Shown here in pieces: positions 1-10,344 of a stretch of 30,047 nt of DNA. The notes beneath the pieces were generated by a model, which ran no database searches, was not told where the DNA came from, and worked only from the letters and a program-made list of their open reading frames with translations. The position numbers and the translations under genes are program-made. The stretch covers positions 1-30,047 of the forward strand of contig JADRCO010000592.1 of the NCBI GenBank assembly GCA_021464525.1. Reading direction: 5' to 3'. The DNA comes from Rhizophagus sp. LPA8_4_AMF (lineage: Eukaryota > Glomeromycota > Glomeromycetes > Glomerales > Glomeraceae). Within the stretch, counting starts at the first letter, position 1. Every line of letters starts with the position of its first letter.

Positions 1-332
1 CCAGTCCTGACAGTTTTTAAAAGTTTTTTGAAAAGAAATAAAGCTATATACCCAAATTTTTATTATGTTACAGAATTAGTTAAAGACCAAAATGTGGTAA
101 AATTTGGTTTTAATTCAATCAGCCAATTTAAAATCAAATAAGTTTTTATAGGTTTTTATGATAAAAGTCTTAAGACTGCAGTCTTTAAGCTAATTTGCTC
201 TCCACTGGTCTTAGAAAAAGTAAGATAAAGGCCAAATTTTGCTACTTTTTGGTCTTTAGCCAATTCTGTTATGTTACAAAAAATTGAGTGTGTAGCTTTG
301 TTACTTTTCTGAAAAATTTTCAAAGACTGAAA
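1..332. mobile_element. Foldback/MITE-like element with ~100-bp inverted arms, cut by the window edge
   Basis: The segment at 11-107 and the reverse complement of 232-329 match along almost their whole length with scattered mismatches. Shared blocks include TAAAGACCAAAA, ACAGAATT and AAAATTTGG. The spacer contains the palindrome AAGACTGCAGTCTT. Such long imperfect inverted arms around a short spacer without coding capacity are typical of foldback elements or long-TIR MITEs. The left end appears to continue outside the window, so neither the true ends nor a target-site duplication can be read, and no superfamily can be assigned. Confidence 0.7.
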
Positions 333-2259
333 AAGACCAAAAGACCATTTGCCATCTTTATTTTATTGCGGATATATTCTTACTACAAGTATATAGGCTT
401 GTGACGCTTCACTATAATTGGTAGATGAAATAAATAATGTGATCACAAGATTATAAATATAACGTAAAAGGGATATATAACTAATATAAGTCTTCTTTAT
501 TATAACGAATTGTTAGAGTCCCCAAGTCATCTTATACGAATCTTTGTCTTTCGTTTCAGTCCAGACAATCTATATCTCGGATTTAGTTACTGAATGTCAT
601 AAGATTTTGTGATGCGATATTTGTTGTAACAGTCACGATTTCCATGTTCGTTAAAAATAATTTGATGGATTATCAAAATTTCCTTGTTTATTCATTTATT
701 ATTATTTTCTCCTTAACCTTCTTTAAAAAAGGTTTATCTCATATCATAGTGGAAATTCTCTTCTTTTGTGATGCCCTTTATCATAAACATGATGTTGGGC
801 TGACCTTCTTGGCTATTTTTTTTTTTCTTATTTGCATTGACAATTCACTGACATTTTGAATTAAAATAAGATTATATTAAGCAAACACTTTGCAATATTA
901 CTATTTCCCGCCCACAATGTACCGGTAATCTACATAAATGAATGTGGACAAAGTTGCTGACGCTATCATCGCGTCACAATTCTGACTCAAACACCCGATT
1001 GTTCCATAAATTATTCCTATAAAATTAAATATTATATTACTGAGATTGATTATTTAATTTAAAAAAAAGGTAACTGAATGTGGCACTTACAGTCTTACAA
1101 TATATGTAAGTCTCATCGTAACTTTTTCAGTTCCATCATTGAAGCAGACTAATTCAAAGAAAGAAAAAAATAAGAACTTATTCTAAATTAATTACATCAC
1201 ATGGAATTAGAAATTAAAATTTTATTGATATATATACTGTATGTGTATATATGTATACCTTTTTTTTGAAAGCAAAGGGAGATACTCGAAACATAATAAT
1301 TCAAAATAATTTGTTGACTCAAAAACTAAATAAGCAAGATCATTTGTTGTCAGTAATTTGCCATAACTGACTTTCAACCGAACCTGCCTACCACGGACAC
1401 TTTCCTCTACTGTTAAAAGAAATGAAATGTCAATACATTTGTGACAGAAATAAATATTACGTGAATTTCACGTATAAAGTAGATTTCGGCAGTAGATAAG
1501 TAGATTGGGTATTATCTGATATAACTACATTTCCAGCGCAGCGCCAATCATTAATTAAAAATTTTGTACTACATAAATTAGTATTATAATCTTGTTCTAT
1601 CATCTTTTTCCCACATCAGACAGCTATCAACTTCTAAATAATACTATTTTCATTTAAAACGAGATCTTAAATAAAAGGAATATAATTTTGAAGGCTAAAT
1701 TTGCTTTTACAGTTTGTAATTATTTGTAAATTTATAGTACTTTAACGAAAAAATATCCAACTTCGAGGAGAGATTCTTCTAACTTGTTATTAATAAACTA
1801 CTCTTGGAAAATTATAACAGCGTTACAGTTAGAACTTAGAGAGTAAGAAAAAAAATTTTTTTACGCATATCTATTGGATAAAAATTGAAGTTTATATGTG
1901 ACGAAAAATCCAGAAATTTAAATTAACATAGTAAAAAAATGATTGACCCAGTGACTGATAATGACTACTATTGATATATAGTTGCATGTAGATAGTACTG
2001 AATTGTGTTCTTCCTAGATATAGAAAATAAAAAATATATATAACGATTTATACTTTAAACTTTAAGATATGATATTTCACTTAGCCATATTCCTCGTTCC
2101 ATTCTGAAATTTTGAGATAATTTCAATACCATAGCAAAGAATATTGTTGAAAGAAATACTTAGCAATAAAACATTTCGGTAAGATTTTACAATAATTGTT
2201 ATGCTTGTCGTTAAGCAGGCGCCAATTAATCATTTCAAGAAATTAATTCATACTAAATT
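333..2259. other. AT-rich intergenic DNA, no supported gene
   Basis: No reading frame here has protein-like composition. A 71-codon frame at 644-859 (+) is dominated by Phe/Ile/Leu runs, as expected from T-rich DNA, and has no conserved motif. AT-rich simple sequence such as the TATATA-rich stretch near 1230-1256 is present. No tRNA-like or other structured gene was seen. Confidence 0.6.
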
Positions 2260-2379
2260 TTAGAGATTCTCGGGTGACTTCTTGTCACAATATCTTCCTC
2301 CATCTTTGTCACAGTATCCTCCTTCATCGACAGTATTCACATAATAGGAAGAGGATTTGGTCACATTTCGGTCAAGATT
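2260..2379 (-). pseudogene. Possible orphan last exon with a duplicated Gly-Gly-x-Tyr-Cys-Asp-Lys motif
   Basis: On the minus strand a good-looking splice acceptor (TTTGCCTTTCCCAG) is followed by 39 open codons and a TAA. The peptide contains a small tandem repeat, GGYCDK then GGRYCDK, and is more protein-like than the surrounding AT-rich DNA. The duplication is also visible in DNA as two copies of a TGTCACARTATC-like segment near 2284-2325. No upstream exon with a matching donor was found, so this may be a fragment, a remnant of a dispersed gene family, or chance. Confidence 0.2.
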
Positions 2380-2412
2380 CTGGGAAAGGCAAAGTAATTA
2401 TAATTACAATAA

Positions 2413-2670
2413 GAATTTATAATTAAATGCTTACATCCACATTCTAATAGTACGTCCGTTAATCAACAACCATTAGAAACAAATGCATTAGGAATGATGA
2501 TAGACCAAAATAATGAATCATTATTGTTAAAAGATCAAGATATGAATAATGATAGTGTATTGGATTCAAATAGTAAAATATTTGAGAAATCGAATTTTAT
2601 CGCTAACGAATTATCTAAAAATGATAAAGAAGTTTTGGATGAAGTGAATCTGATGGAGAAGATAACTTGA
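2413..2670 (+). pseudogene. Coding-like remnant rich in Asn, Asp, Ser and Lys
   Basis: There are 85 consecutive open codons ending at TGA 2668-2670, in DNA where stops are otherwise dense. The translation is hydrophilic and low in complexity (for example KDQDMNNDSVLDSNSK and IANELSKNDKEVLDEVN), resembling the disordered region of a fungal protein and unlike random T-rich translation. No start codon lies near the beginning; the first Met is about 23 codons in. It could be an internal or final exon or a degraded gene fragment. The product is not recognised. Confidence 0.3.
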
Positions 2671-4121
2671 ACACTATTCTATAAATATTTTAGAGACGCA
2701 TCACGATCGTAGGGAGAGGAAGAGCTTACATACTTATCATAGAAGATAATTTTATTTTAAATCTAGAGGCTGGATGATAACTCAATTGGACACTCAAATT
2801 GCATTTTGGATGATTATCAATTAAACCAATTTATGTGAAGAACTAAGCTATAATGATCACAAGATTAACTCAATTGTGAACATAATATTCTGGTTCTATT
2901 TCTTCTATTGGGAGTACTAGAATTATATTAATCAAATCATTGTCTTGTGATCGGGCATCATTTTTATAACGTCATCAAAGTTATTGGAGCATGTTATGAT
3001 ATGAAAAAAAGGACGTTACGTAGAGTTACCCCTTTTACTTTTGATATATTAGATATTAAAAGATTCACCTTGCAGTAAACGATATGAATTTATTTTGTAT
3101 ATCATTGAGTGAGGTCGTTTAACTTAATGAAGAGGGTGTAGATATCGTGAAAGAATAAAGATGATGCTTTAGGTAAAAAAACTATTAAACTATTGTATAC
3201 TATTTACATGGTAAAATATAAACTGATAAATTTTATTTATTTAATAAAATTTAGAATATATTACAAAAAGTTGTAGTCAATTGATGAGATATGATAGGAA
3301 TTATTTTGAATCAGATAATGAAGGAGTAGAGGGTAAAGATTATGATGAATAAGGATAATTAATATTAAGAGGAGATGAATTTAAAATCTTCTCACTTAAA
3401 AAATTTTTAAATAAATTCATAGTCATAATTCACTTATTCACTTTTCTCTCTCTTACACCTAGTCCCTTCCTTTCTTCTTGTTCTTTTAAAAGGTAATTAA
3501 GGTGATGATGGTGATGGAGGAATCAAAAAAAGTTAAATTTAGTGAAAATTTTTCTGATCGTTACGTACATAACATACGTTAATAAGGTGAGACAACCAGC
3601 AGATGGTACGCGATAAAGATTACACTGGAAGGACTTTTATGTTTCGTTTACCTTATGAATCAAAAAGTGAGAAAATATTCCATTTATTAAATATCTCACA
3701 ATAGCAATGCTAATCTTTCAATAAGGAATTGTAATAATCAATAAATTTTATCATTCAAAGAGACTAAGGAAAAGAGGATGTTAATTTGAAAGGTATTAGT
3801 TGTTAATATATTAATTTATAATTGAATATTGAATATCATTAAATATTAATTACATCTCTATTAGCATTAAGAAAGTTGAATTTTTTACTAAAGTACACTT
3901 TTGAAAGGAATGATTTATTTAATAAAATGGACATGATGAATTGTTAATATTTTACAAGATAATACAAAAAAAAAAAAATTTTAAATATCTACAAATTTGA
4001 CAAAATAAAAATACATATACAAATAATGAAAAATATTTATCCGTGTAAACAATGTGAATGAATGATTCTCCGTAAGTGAATAAAAAGAAAATTCACGTTT
4101 CATAAGTACTAAAAATTCCAA
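2671..4121. other. AT-rich intergenic DNA with very short coding-like scraps
   Basis: No frame of useful length. Short acidic stretches such as YFESDNEGVEGKDYDE (around 3298-3348, plus strand, directly followed by a stop) look like scraps of a decayed acidic coding region continuing from the remnant at 2413-2670. I see no intact gene, RNA gene or clear transposon end. Confidence 0.4.
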
Positions 4122-5092
4122 TTAATGATATTTCCGATACCCATAAGTTATATTTAAAAGGTAATTTCTATCGAATTTTGTTAAATCAGGTCGAAAATAA
4201 GGTTCAATAGGGGATGGAGGAGATGAAAGTATGATATCATTATTAACAGTCAAAAGTGATGAAATAGGTGTTCTAGTAAAATATTCGATTTCATTATTCA
4301 TCAAATTAATTGATATTGATGATGATGATGATGATGTGAATGTAGTTTCAACAAAAGTTTCAACATCATTTCCAACTTCACGCGCAAGCCTTTTTTGTTC
4401 AGAATTCCAAGCGTTTTTTATTTTATTTGTAGAATGTAATTTATTAAAGGTTATCTTCATTTCAGTTTGACAATGTTTCCAATTATAGGTACCATTTTGT
4501 CGGTTGTTTCCAGCCCAATTATGAATAAAAATTTTTTCGACATCAGAAAGAGGATCAGGACAAACTAATCAAAAAATAAAAAAAAAAAAAACAAAATTAT
4601 TTAAAAAAAAAAAAAAAAAAAAAAAAAACAAATTTATTTAACAAAAAAAAAATTATAATTTTTTATATATTGTATTTATTATACATACGTAGAGGATTAA
4701 GTTTATCATTCCAACTAAAAATTTACAAATTTACAAAAAAAAAAAAAAAAAATTTAAAAAAAAAAATGTAAAAAAAAAAAAAAAAAAAAAAACTTTATAT
4801 AAATACGTGTATAACAGATTAACAGTATATAGACATTAGAAAAAAAAATAATTTATTAATAATAAAAAAATAATTACTGATGACTAATTTGTTTGTTATT
4901 AAATGGTATCTTTCTACTTAATTCTGCGAAGGGACTTGGATGGTTAGGATTTTCTAACATAAATTGCCTAATAATTTTTTCATTCTAAAAAATAAAAAAA
5001 AGGAAGAAAAGAAAAGAAAAAAAAATTTAAGAAAAGATTAATATAAATTTGTCCGTCCAATTACTTACATATGGATCAAATAATCGGGGCAT
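4122..5092 (-). CDS. Small Myb/SANT-like DNA-binding protein, four coding exons (199 aa)
   Basis: Exons on the minus strand are 5069-5092 (MPRLFDPY), 4878-4984, 4689-4714 and 4122-4564. The phases join perfectly and total exactly 600 nt including the stop. Acceptors are TAG; donors are GTAAGT, GTAATT and GTATGT. The joined protein has two helical Myb-like repeats. Repeat 1 (about residues 8-53) ends in ISHHWNDKLNPLL, like the third helix and linker of Myb repeats. Repeat 2 (about 56-112) carries conserved-looking Trp residues and NKIKNAWNSEQKR, like the recognition helix of R3-type repeats. The C-terminus has a Ser run and a Pro-rich low-complexity tail. Likely a nuclear DNA-binding regulator; target unknown. 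All three introns contain long poly-T tracts on the coding strand. A longer 5' end with a further upstream exon cannot be excluded. Confidence 0.72.
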
Positions 5093-6543
5093 CTTTTTTT
5101 TTTTTTTTTAAAAAAAAACAAAAAGAAAAACTAGAAGTCGTTTATATTTATACTGAAAAATTGGATTATGGGTCAAGACAAATAAAGCGAACGAGAACAA
5201 GTAAAAACCAGTTAAATTTCCAATTATTCAATATTTGTTACCTAAGTTACCCACATAAAATTATACAACTTAAAAAAATTGCCTTAATAAGGATGATTTC
5301 TAGAAAAAGAACCGATGGATAACAATACTGATACAATTTGTGACGTCAATAATTCGATTAATATGGATAGAACTTCATAAAAAAAGAATTTTTGATTTGG
5401 TTTTTGATGATTGATTAGATTTAAATCATTCAATGCACGAAAGCAGTACGAAAACCCCCTAATTCTCTTTGATTTATTTCCATTTTAGAGGATTAATGAA
5501 GAACAACGATAAGTTCTGTCATCGTTCTTCATATTTAGATAAATTAAATTCTATATATGGAAAGAATATATCATATTCGGTCTTTTGAATGAAAGATCAG
5601 ACCTTGTGATCTAATCCATTAGTGTTGACATGTAACTAATAAATAACATAATTGTTCACATTAAATATTAAAAATCACGAATATTTTTATATTTATTTTT
5701 TAATTTTTTTTTTTAAAAAAACCATCACCCAGTTGAGAATTTTTGCCGGAGATTTGAAAATTTAAAAATTAACTAAATGACGCAATTTTGTATTTAGCAC
5801 GAGATCCAAGAACGATGATCTTGTACGACTTGAGTCGTAAGCATTTTATAATCATGAGATTTTCTGCTGTCTATCATCATAATCAAACAACACATCATTC
5901 TATAATTCTAAACTCGGGGCGACCCACCTTTTGTAGTTCCAAATATATGAACAAAAGGTATTTGAACAATAGGATTAAAGAGAAAGAATATTTATTGATA
6001 TCCGGCAAATTCCATTTTAGCCCAATGTAAAATCTAGAAATGTCGATGCTTTTCAAGATATTTTTGTTCATTTATTTTTTTTTTTCAATTTATTTTGCTA
6101 TAATTGGATACTGCGGTCCGACTAAAATCGTAACCTTTTTTAATTTTGGCGGCCTTTATTTTATTTATTCAGGGGTGTATTATTTTGCCGATCAACACGA
6201 ATTTAGTACGATGGTTTTACAATGGTGTTCCGGAAAAACTCTATATTATTAATCATTCAAATGAATAAAAAGAAAAGGGAAAAATTAAAAAAAAGAAAAG
6301 AAAAGAAAAGAAAGAAAGAAAAAAAGAAAGAAAAAAGAGAAAAAATAAAAATCGATAAATGATTTATCCAACTTCTATGTATTTAATATTCCTGTTATTA
6401 TTTTCATTTTGAGATATGGTTTTAATTGATGATTTTTCGATATACTCTCAATGACAATTGTTTTCACAATTTAAGCAGTATATATGCCATCAGGACAATA
6501 ACTAATTTTGGTCATATTGTTCAGCCCAAGGCGTAACACTGCT
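5093..6543. other. Intergenic DNA between the Myb-like gene and Argonaute
   Basis: Contains poly-T/poly-A runs and an AAAAG-type purine microsatellite near 6290-6345. A slightly more GC-rich stretch at 5788-6252 has two open frames of 80 and 70 codons on the plus strand. The second begins with a hydrophobic segment that could span a membrane (roughly its residues 3-23), but neither has a recognisable domain or splice context, and I do not call them genes. The stretch may be remnant mobile or coding DNA. Confidence 0.4.
5496..5532. repeat. Short hairpin
   Basis: ATGAAGAACAACGAT at 5496-5510 is followed after 10 nt by ATCGTTCTTCAT. The arms pair except for a 3-nt bulge. No function can be assigned; it may be a transposon end remnant. 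Confidence 0.4.
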
Positions 6544-6553
6544 TATATAAAAG
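6544..6553 (+). promoter_or_regulatory. TATA box of the Argonaute gene
   Basis: TATATAAAAG lies 62 nt upstream of the Argonaute ATG, in a locally less AT-rich context (GCTTATATAAAAGTACATAC), which makes it stand out from background A/T. Transcription would then begin roughly 30 nt downstream, giving a very short 5' leader that ends in an A-rich stretch before the start codon. Confidence 0.5.
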
Positions 6554-6614
6554 TACATACCTCCCCACCTTAAAAATTCCAACAAATTTTGTTACATATT
6601 TAAAAAAAAAAACC

Positions 6615-9305
6615 ATGTCAAAAGAAAGAGTAAAAAGAAGGACAAACGAAAAGGCGAAAGAAAAAGAGACTCAACCCGAAATTAAGGACCCAAACGAGCC
6701 TCCTGTTCCTATTCTTACACGAAAAGAATATGGTGATGGATACGGAAAAGAGGGAAGACCTATTAAAGTGAAAGTCAATAGCTTCGAGGTGACAAAAATC
6801 TCCGAATACGACAAATTTTTCAAGTATAATATTGAGATCAACCCTGTTGATAAGGACATTGAAGCTGACGTCAAGCGGGAAAGGTCAGACTATGGCAAAA
6901 GTATTCGACGCAGAATTCTTAAAGAACTTCGTCTTAAAATGGAGGATTGGTTTCATGAAGTAGTTTACGCATATGATGGTGGCACTACCCTCTACACAAC
7001 GAGTTATCTGGGATTTGATAAAGTGAAAGATGTAAAGACAGTCGTAAAGGAAGAAATTAGTATTGTAGATTTACAAAATCTTAATGGCGAGCCCACTCGA
7101 TATAAAGTAATCATTAACCGTTTAGACACTATCATCGAGCTAACTCAACTAAATAAGTACATTAGTGGAGAAGAATTTGAGTGGGAATTTTTCAGCGACG
7201 AAGCTTTTAACGTTCTCAACTCTCTGATTCATAAAGTAGGGGCGGAAAATGAAAATTATGTTCAATCCGGCAATAGTTCAATCTATAACAAAGAAATTAA
7301 GAAAAAAGTTTCTGGTGGTATTGAATTGTGGCTCGGATGGTTCTCAACCGTAAGGCCAGGCCAGGGAAGCTTGTTCGTAAATGTGAACCCCAGATACACC
7401 ACTTTCTATCAACCATTAAATCTGGATGAATTTCTTCTCCAGTGTTTTTATCCAAAGTATCAAACCCTTCCTAATGAAGTTAATGCTTTTCATCTGCAGA
7501 AAATTAACGAAATACTCAGAGGCCTACTTGTTCGCCCTCTACACCTGGAACCTATCCAAACTGGGAGACGTATTAAAAAGCTTCTACCTGCTACTAAATT
7601 AAATCGTTTCGGATATAAGCCAAGAGCAGATTCGGAAGAGACATTTCCACTTGAAAAATATTTTAAGGAAAAATATGAACGTAAGGAGTCAACAAGACTT
7701 TTTGTTGAAATAATGACTGACGATGACACAAGTATTGCATGGCCAGTCGAATTCTGTAAAATTATTGAAGGGCAGCGTTACAGCAACAAGAAGTTGAATG
7801 GAAGACAACGAGGAGAAATTATTTTGCTTGCCAAGTTTAAACCTTTCATGAATGAAAAAGAAACGATCAGAGGTGCTACAGAAATATTACAATTACAGAA
7901 TGATCCTACTGGCGTTGGAATGAAAGTTGAACCAAATTTGGCCAAAGTGGATGCACGTGTAATTAAATCTACGGATGTTAAATATGCAGGAAAAATCATG
8001 AAACCTATCAATGGGCAATGGAATCTCAGAGGCGTCAAGTTTGTCGAGAGCGGTGAACGCCTCGAATTTTGGCATGTAGTTATTTTTGAACAAAGTAAAT
8101 GGATGCCCAGAGCAGAAGCTATAGATTTTATCGAAAATCTCGTAAGACAATGTGAATCACAAGGGATGAGTATAGCAAAAAATAGGCCGGAAATTCAATA
8201 TCTCCAATACTATAATAAGGGACCTGATGTTGTGAAACAAGCATATGAAGATGCAAAAAGAATACTTAATAGGCCACCGCAACTGATAATCTTCATTATT
8301 CCCGGCGAAAAGTCACCAATCAACACCGAACTTTACGAACACATCAAGCGCGTTATGGACACTGAAATAGGTTGTCTTTCGCAATGTGTAAGCGTAGATT
8401 CCAAGAGAAACTTTCGCAACCCTCAATATTGTGCCAACCTTGCTATGAAAATCAATCTTAAACTTGGTGGTGTAAACTCTATTTTACCCGAAGATAAACT
8501 ACGTCTTCCCAGTGGAGAAGAAGTACTATTTCTTGGTGCTGATGTAACCCATCCAAAAGATAAGAATGGTAGATCCATCTGTGCTGTTGTTGGCTCACTT
8601 GACAATCAAGCCGCTCGTTTCATTACAAAATATCGGGATCAAGAGCGTTCCGGAAAAGAAGAAATTATTGAAATTGATAAATTGATTAAAGAAATCTTAA
8701 AAGAATATTGCGACTATCAGAAGAAAAAAAGAAAAGTTAAGAATAACGAAGCAATAACTCTCCCACCATGCATTATTATGTATCGTGATGGTGTTAGCGA
8801 ATCCCAGTTTGAACGAGTGCTCAGGTGGGAACTTCCAAAGATTAGGGAAGCATGCAGTGTGTTCCGACAAGGCTACGAACCAAAGATAATTTTTTCAGTC
8901 GTAGGCAAACGACATCATACAAGAATGTTCCCTGATAATAAAAATGAATCGGACAAGAATGGGAACTGTCTTGTTGGAACAATTGTTGACAAAAAAATCA
9001 CACACCCTATACTTAATGACTTTTACCTCCAGTCACACTTTGCAAATCAAGGAACGGCGCGACCATCACACTATACTATACTTCATGATGATATAAAATT
9101 AACATTAGATGAATTTCAAGGTCTAAGTAACACATTATGCTATAACTTTCAACGTACTACATCCAGTGTCAGTATTCCGGCACCTACATATTACGCGCAT
9201 TTAACTTGTGCCCGGGCGAAAATGTATTTAACAACAATTAGGGGCAACCCATTTTTACCAAACGTGCACAGAAATCTCAAAAATTATCCAATGTATTTTA
9301 TGTGA
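6615..9305 (+). CDS. Argonaute protein with intact slicer tetrad (896 aa, intronless)
   Basis: Argonautes bind small RNAs and silence complementary transcripts, many by cutting them. Domain order is complete: a charged N-terminal tail, ArgoN from about residue 47 (GRPIKVKVNSFEV), ArgoL1/DUF1785 about 233-280, PAZ about 285-415 (FPLEKYF and WPVEFCKIIEGQRY), L2 about 425-490, MID about 495-635 and PIWI about 640-890. The MID 5'-phosphate pocket is present: Y574, K578, Q590, K612 and K616. The PIWI catalytic tetrad is D643 (GADVTHP), E683 (EEIIE), D725 (YRDGVSE) and H819 (RPSHYT), so slicing should be possible. The protein ends in MYFM, close to the usual terminal MYF(A/V). The first ATG follows an A-rich leader and the frame has no interruption. 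Intronless structure and a higher GC than most neighbours are notable. Glomeromycotina are known to carry many Argonaute copies; which one this is cannot be told here. Confidence 0.97.
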   Translation: MSKERVKRRTNEKAKEKETQPEIKDPNEPPVPILTRKEYGDGYGKEGRPIKVKVNSFEVTKISEYDKFFKYNIEINPVDKDIEADVKRERSDYGKSIRRRILKELRLKMEDWFHEVVYAYDGGTTLYTTSYLGFDKVKDVKTVVKEEISIVDLQNLNGEPTRYKVIINRLDTIIELTQLNKYISGEEFEWEFFSDEAFNVLNSLIHKVGAENENYVQSGNSSIYNKEIKKKVSGGIELWLGWFSTVRPGQGSLFVNVNPRYTTFYQPLNLDEFLLQCFYPKYQTLPNEVNAFHLQKINEILRGLLVRPLHLEPIQTGRRIKKLLPATKLNRFGYKPRADSEETFPLEKYFKEKYERKESTRLFVEIMTDDDTSIAWPVEFCKIIEGQRYSNKKLNGRQRGEIILLAKFKPFMNEKETIRGATEILQLQNDPTGVGMKVEPNLAKVDARVIKSTDVKYAGKIMKPINGQWNLRGVKFVESGERLEFWHVVIFEQSKWMPRAEAIDFIENLVRQCESQGMSIAKNRPEIQYLQYYNKGPDVVKQAYEDAKRILNRPPQLIIFIIPGEKSPINTELYEHIKRVMDTEIGCLSQCVSVDSKRNFRNPQYCANLAMKINLKLGGVNSILPEDKLRLPSGEEVLFLGADVTHPKDKNGRSICAVVGSLDNQAARFITKYRDQERSGKEEIIEIDKLIKEILKEYCDYQKKKRKVKNNEAITLPPCIIMYRDGVSESQFERVLRWELPKIREACSVFRQGYEPKIIFSVVGKRHHTRMFPDNKNESDKNGNCLVGTIVDKKITHPILNDFYLQSHFANQGTARPSHYTILHDDIKLTLDEFQGLSNTLCYNFQRTTSSVSIPAPTYYAHLTCARAKMYLTTIRGNPFLPNVHRNLKNYPMYFM

Positions 9306-9348
9306 AACAAAAAACTTGAAATAATTGACGAAAAAAAAATAAGGGGAT

Positions 9349-9366
9349 AAAAAAAAAAAAAAAAAA
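9349..9366 (+). repeat. A18 tract 44 nt after the Argonaute stop
   Basis: An uninterrupted run of 18 A follows the Argonaute stop codon closely. With an intronless gene this could be a genomic poly(A) relic of retroposition, but A runs are very common in this DNA, so it may equally be ordinary simple sequence. Confidence 0.35.
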
Positions 9367-9673
9367 TTAAAGGCGGGTCAAGTTTTAATCTATTTTAATC
9401 ATGTTTAGAATAAAAAACCTGTAACACTAATTGCTATTATTAGAGGTTAATAAGTATGATATTGCATTATGTAATAAAACATTATATAGATTATAGATTT
9501 ATATAATTCATACAATTCATATAAATTTTTTAGTTTGATATTCATTGAAATTAATAAATTTAATAGATAATCTTAATAATAAAAGATTTTTTACTAACGC
9601 TATTTGATAAATAAATCACGTGACTATGAACGTTATGTTATTAAAGATGCTACTTTGTGACCGGTTGGTAGAT

Positions 9674-9719
9674 TTGATCGATCAAAAATTGCCACGGTTG
9701 ATCAACGCTGCAACGTGGC
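9674..9719. repeat. Cluster of small palindromes
   Basis: TTGATCGATCAA (9674-9685) and GTTGATCAAC (9697-9706) are perfect palindromes, and GCCACG (9691-9696) pairs with CGTGGC (9714-9719) around the second. The cluster is far more GC-rich than its surroundings. It could be protein-binding sites or the end of an old mobile element. Confidence 0.4.
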
Positions 9720-9803
9720 ACCCACGGCGTTTTCTCCCTATAAGGAAAAGTTGAAAGTAAAGTTTTGAAGATCTGTATATACTTTAAAATATATTTAATA
9801 TAT

Positions 9804-9960
9804 TTTCAACGCGAAAAAATGCAACATATTTCCAATGCGAAAAAATGCAACATATTTCCAATGCGAGAAAATGCAACATATTTTCAACGCGAGAAAATAC
9901 GAGAAAATGCAACATCAATGCGAGAAAATACAACATATTTTCAACGCAAAAAAAATGCAA
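9804..9960. repeat. 26-bp minisatellite, about six copies
   Basis: Units beginning GCGARAAAATGCAACATA start at 9811, 9837, 9863, 9889, 9920 and 9946. The step is 26 bp apart from one enlarged unit (31 bp) that holds a partial duplication of CGAGAAAATGC-type sequence. A 26-bp period is not a multiple of three, so the open frame running through it (9765-10100) is unlikely to be a selected protein repeat. Confidence 0.8.
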
Positions 9961-10344
9961 AACCAGAGAGAGAGAGAGATCAAAAAATAAAAATAAAAAT
10001 AAATATAAAAATAGATCACATTAATTTATATGAAGTCGGAATCAGAAAATATAGTATAATAATAATCGCATCAATTGCGTCAATTACAAATAGACTTTAA
10101 TTTTTTATTGATTTCATAAAAAAAGTTACATCAAAGCTTATTACATAAAAAAAAAATCGTAATTTCTATTATAATCCCGTATACATAACAAACTTAAAAA
10201 AAAAAAAACCAACTTAATGTAAAAATACCCATATACTAGTGTATATATATATACGTATATATATATATATATCATATATATTTTATATAATCTAATATAA
10301 TAAATAATAATATAATATAATAAGTTTATTTGTTTATTTATATT
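9961..10344. other. Intergenic low-complexity DNA
   Basis: Holds a short GA dinucleotide run at about 9964-9979 and an AT microsatellite (TATATA with few interruptions) at about 10239-10275, then T/A-rich DNA into the 3' end of the minus-strand gene. No gene seen. Confidence 0.5.

Noticed and set aside
644-859. 71-codon plus-strand frame with a membrane-protein look
   Set aside because: Phe/Ile/Leu runs are what T-rich DNA encodes by chance; no motif, no convincing start context, no neighbouring exon.
6040-6252. 70-codon frame with an N-terminal hydrophobic segment upstream of Argonaute
   Set aside because: Hydrophobicity comes from a T-rich stretch; no family resemblance and the frame sits in the Argonaute upstream region. 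Noted only in the intergenic entry.
9784-9960. CRISPR-like array
   Set aside because: Units are contiguous tandem repeats without unique spacers, in a eukaryotic context.
9765-10100. 111-codon frame with MREN/FQRE-type repeats
   Set aside because: It is the translation of a 26-bp minisatellite whose period is not a multiple of three, so the peptide repeat is not maintained in frame.
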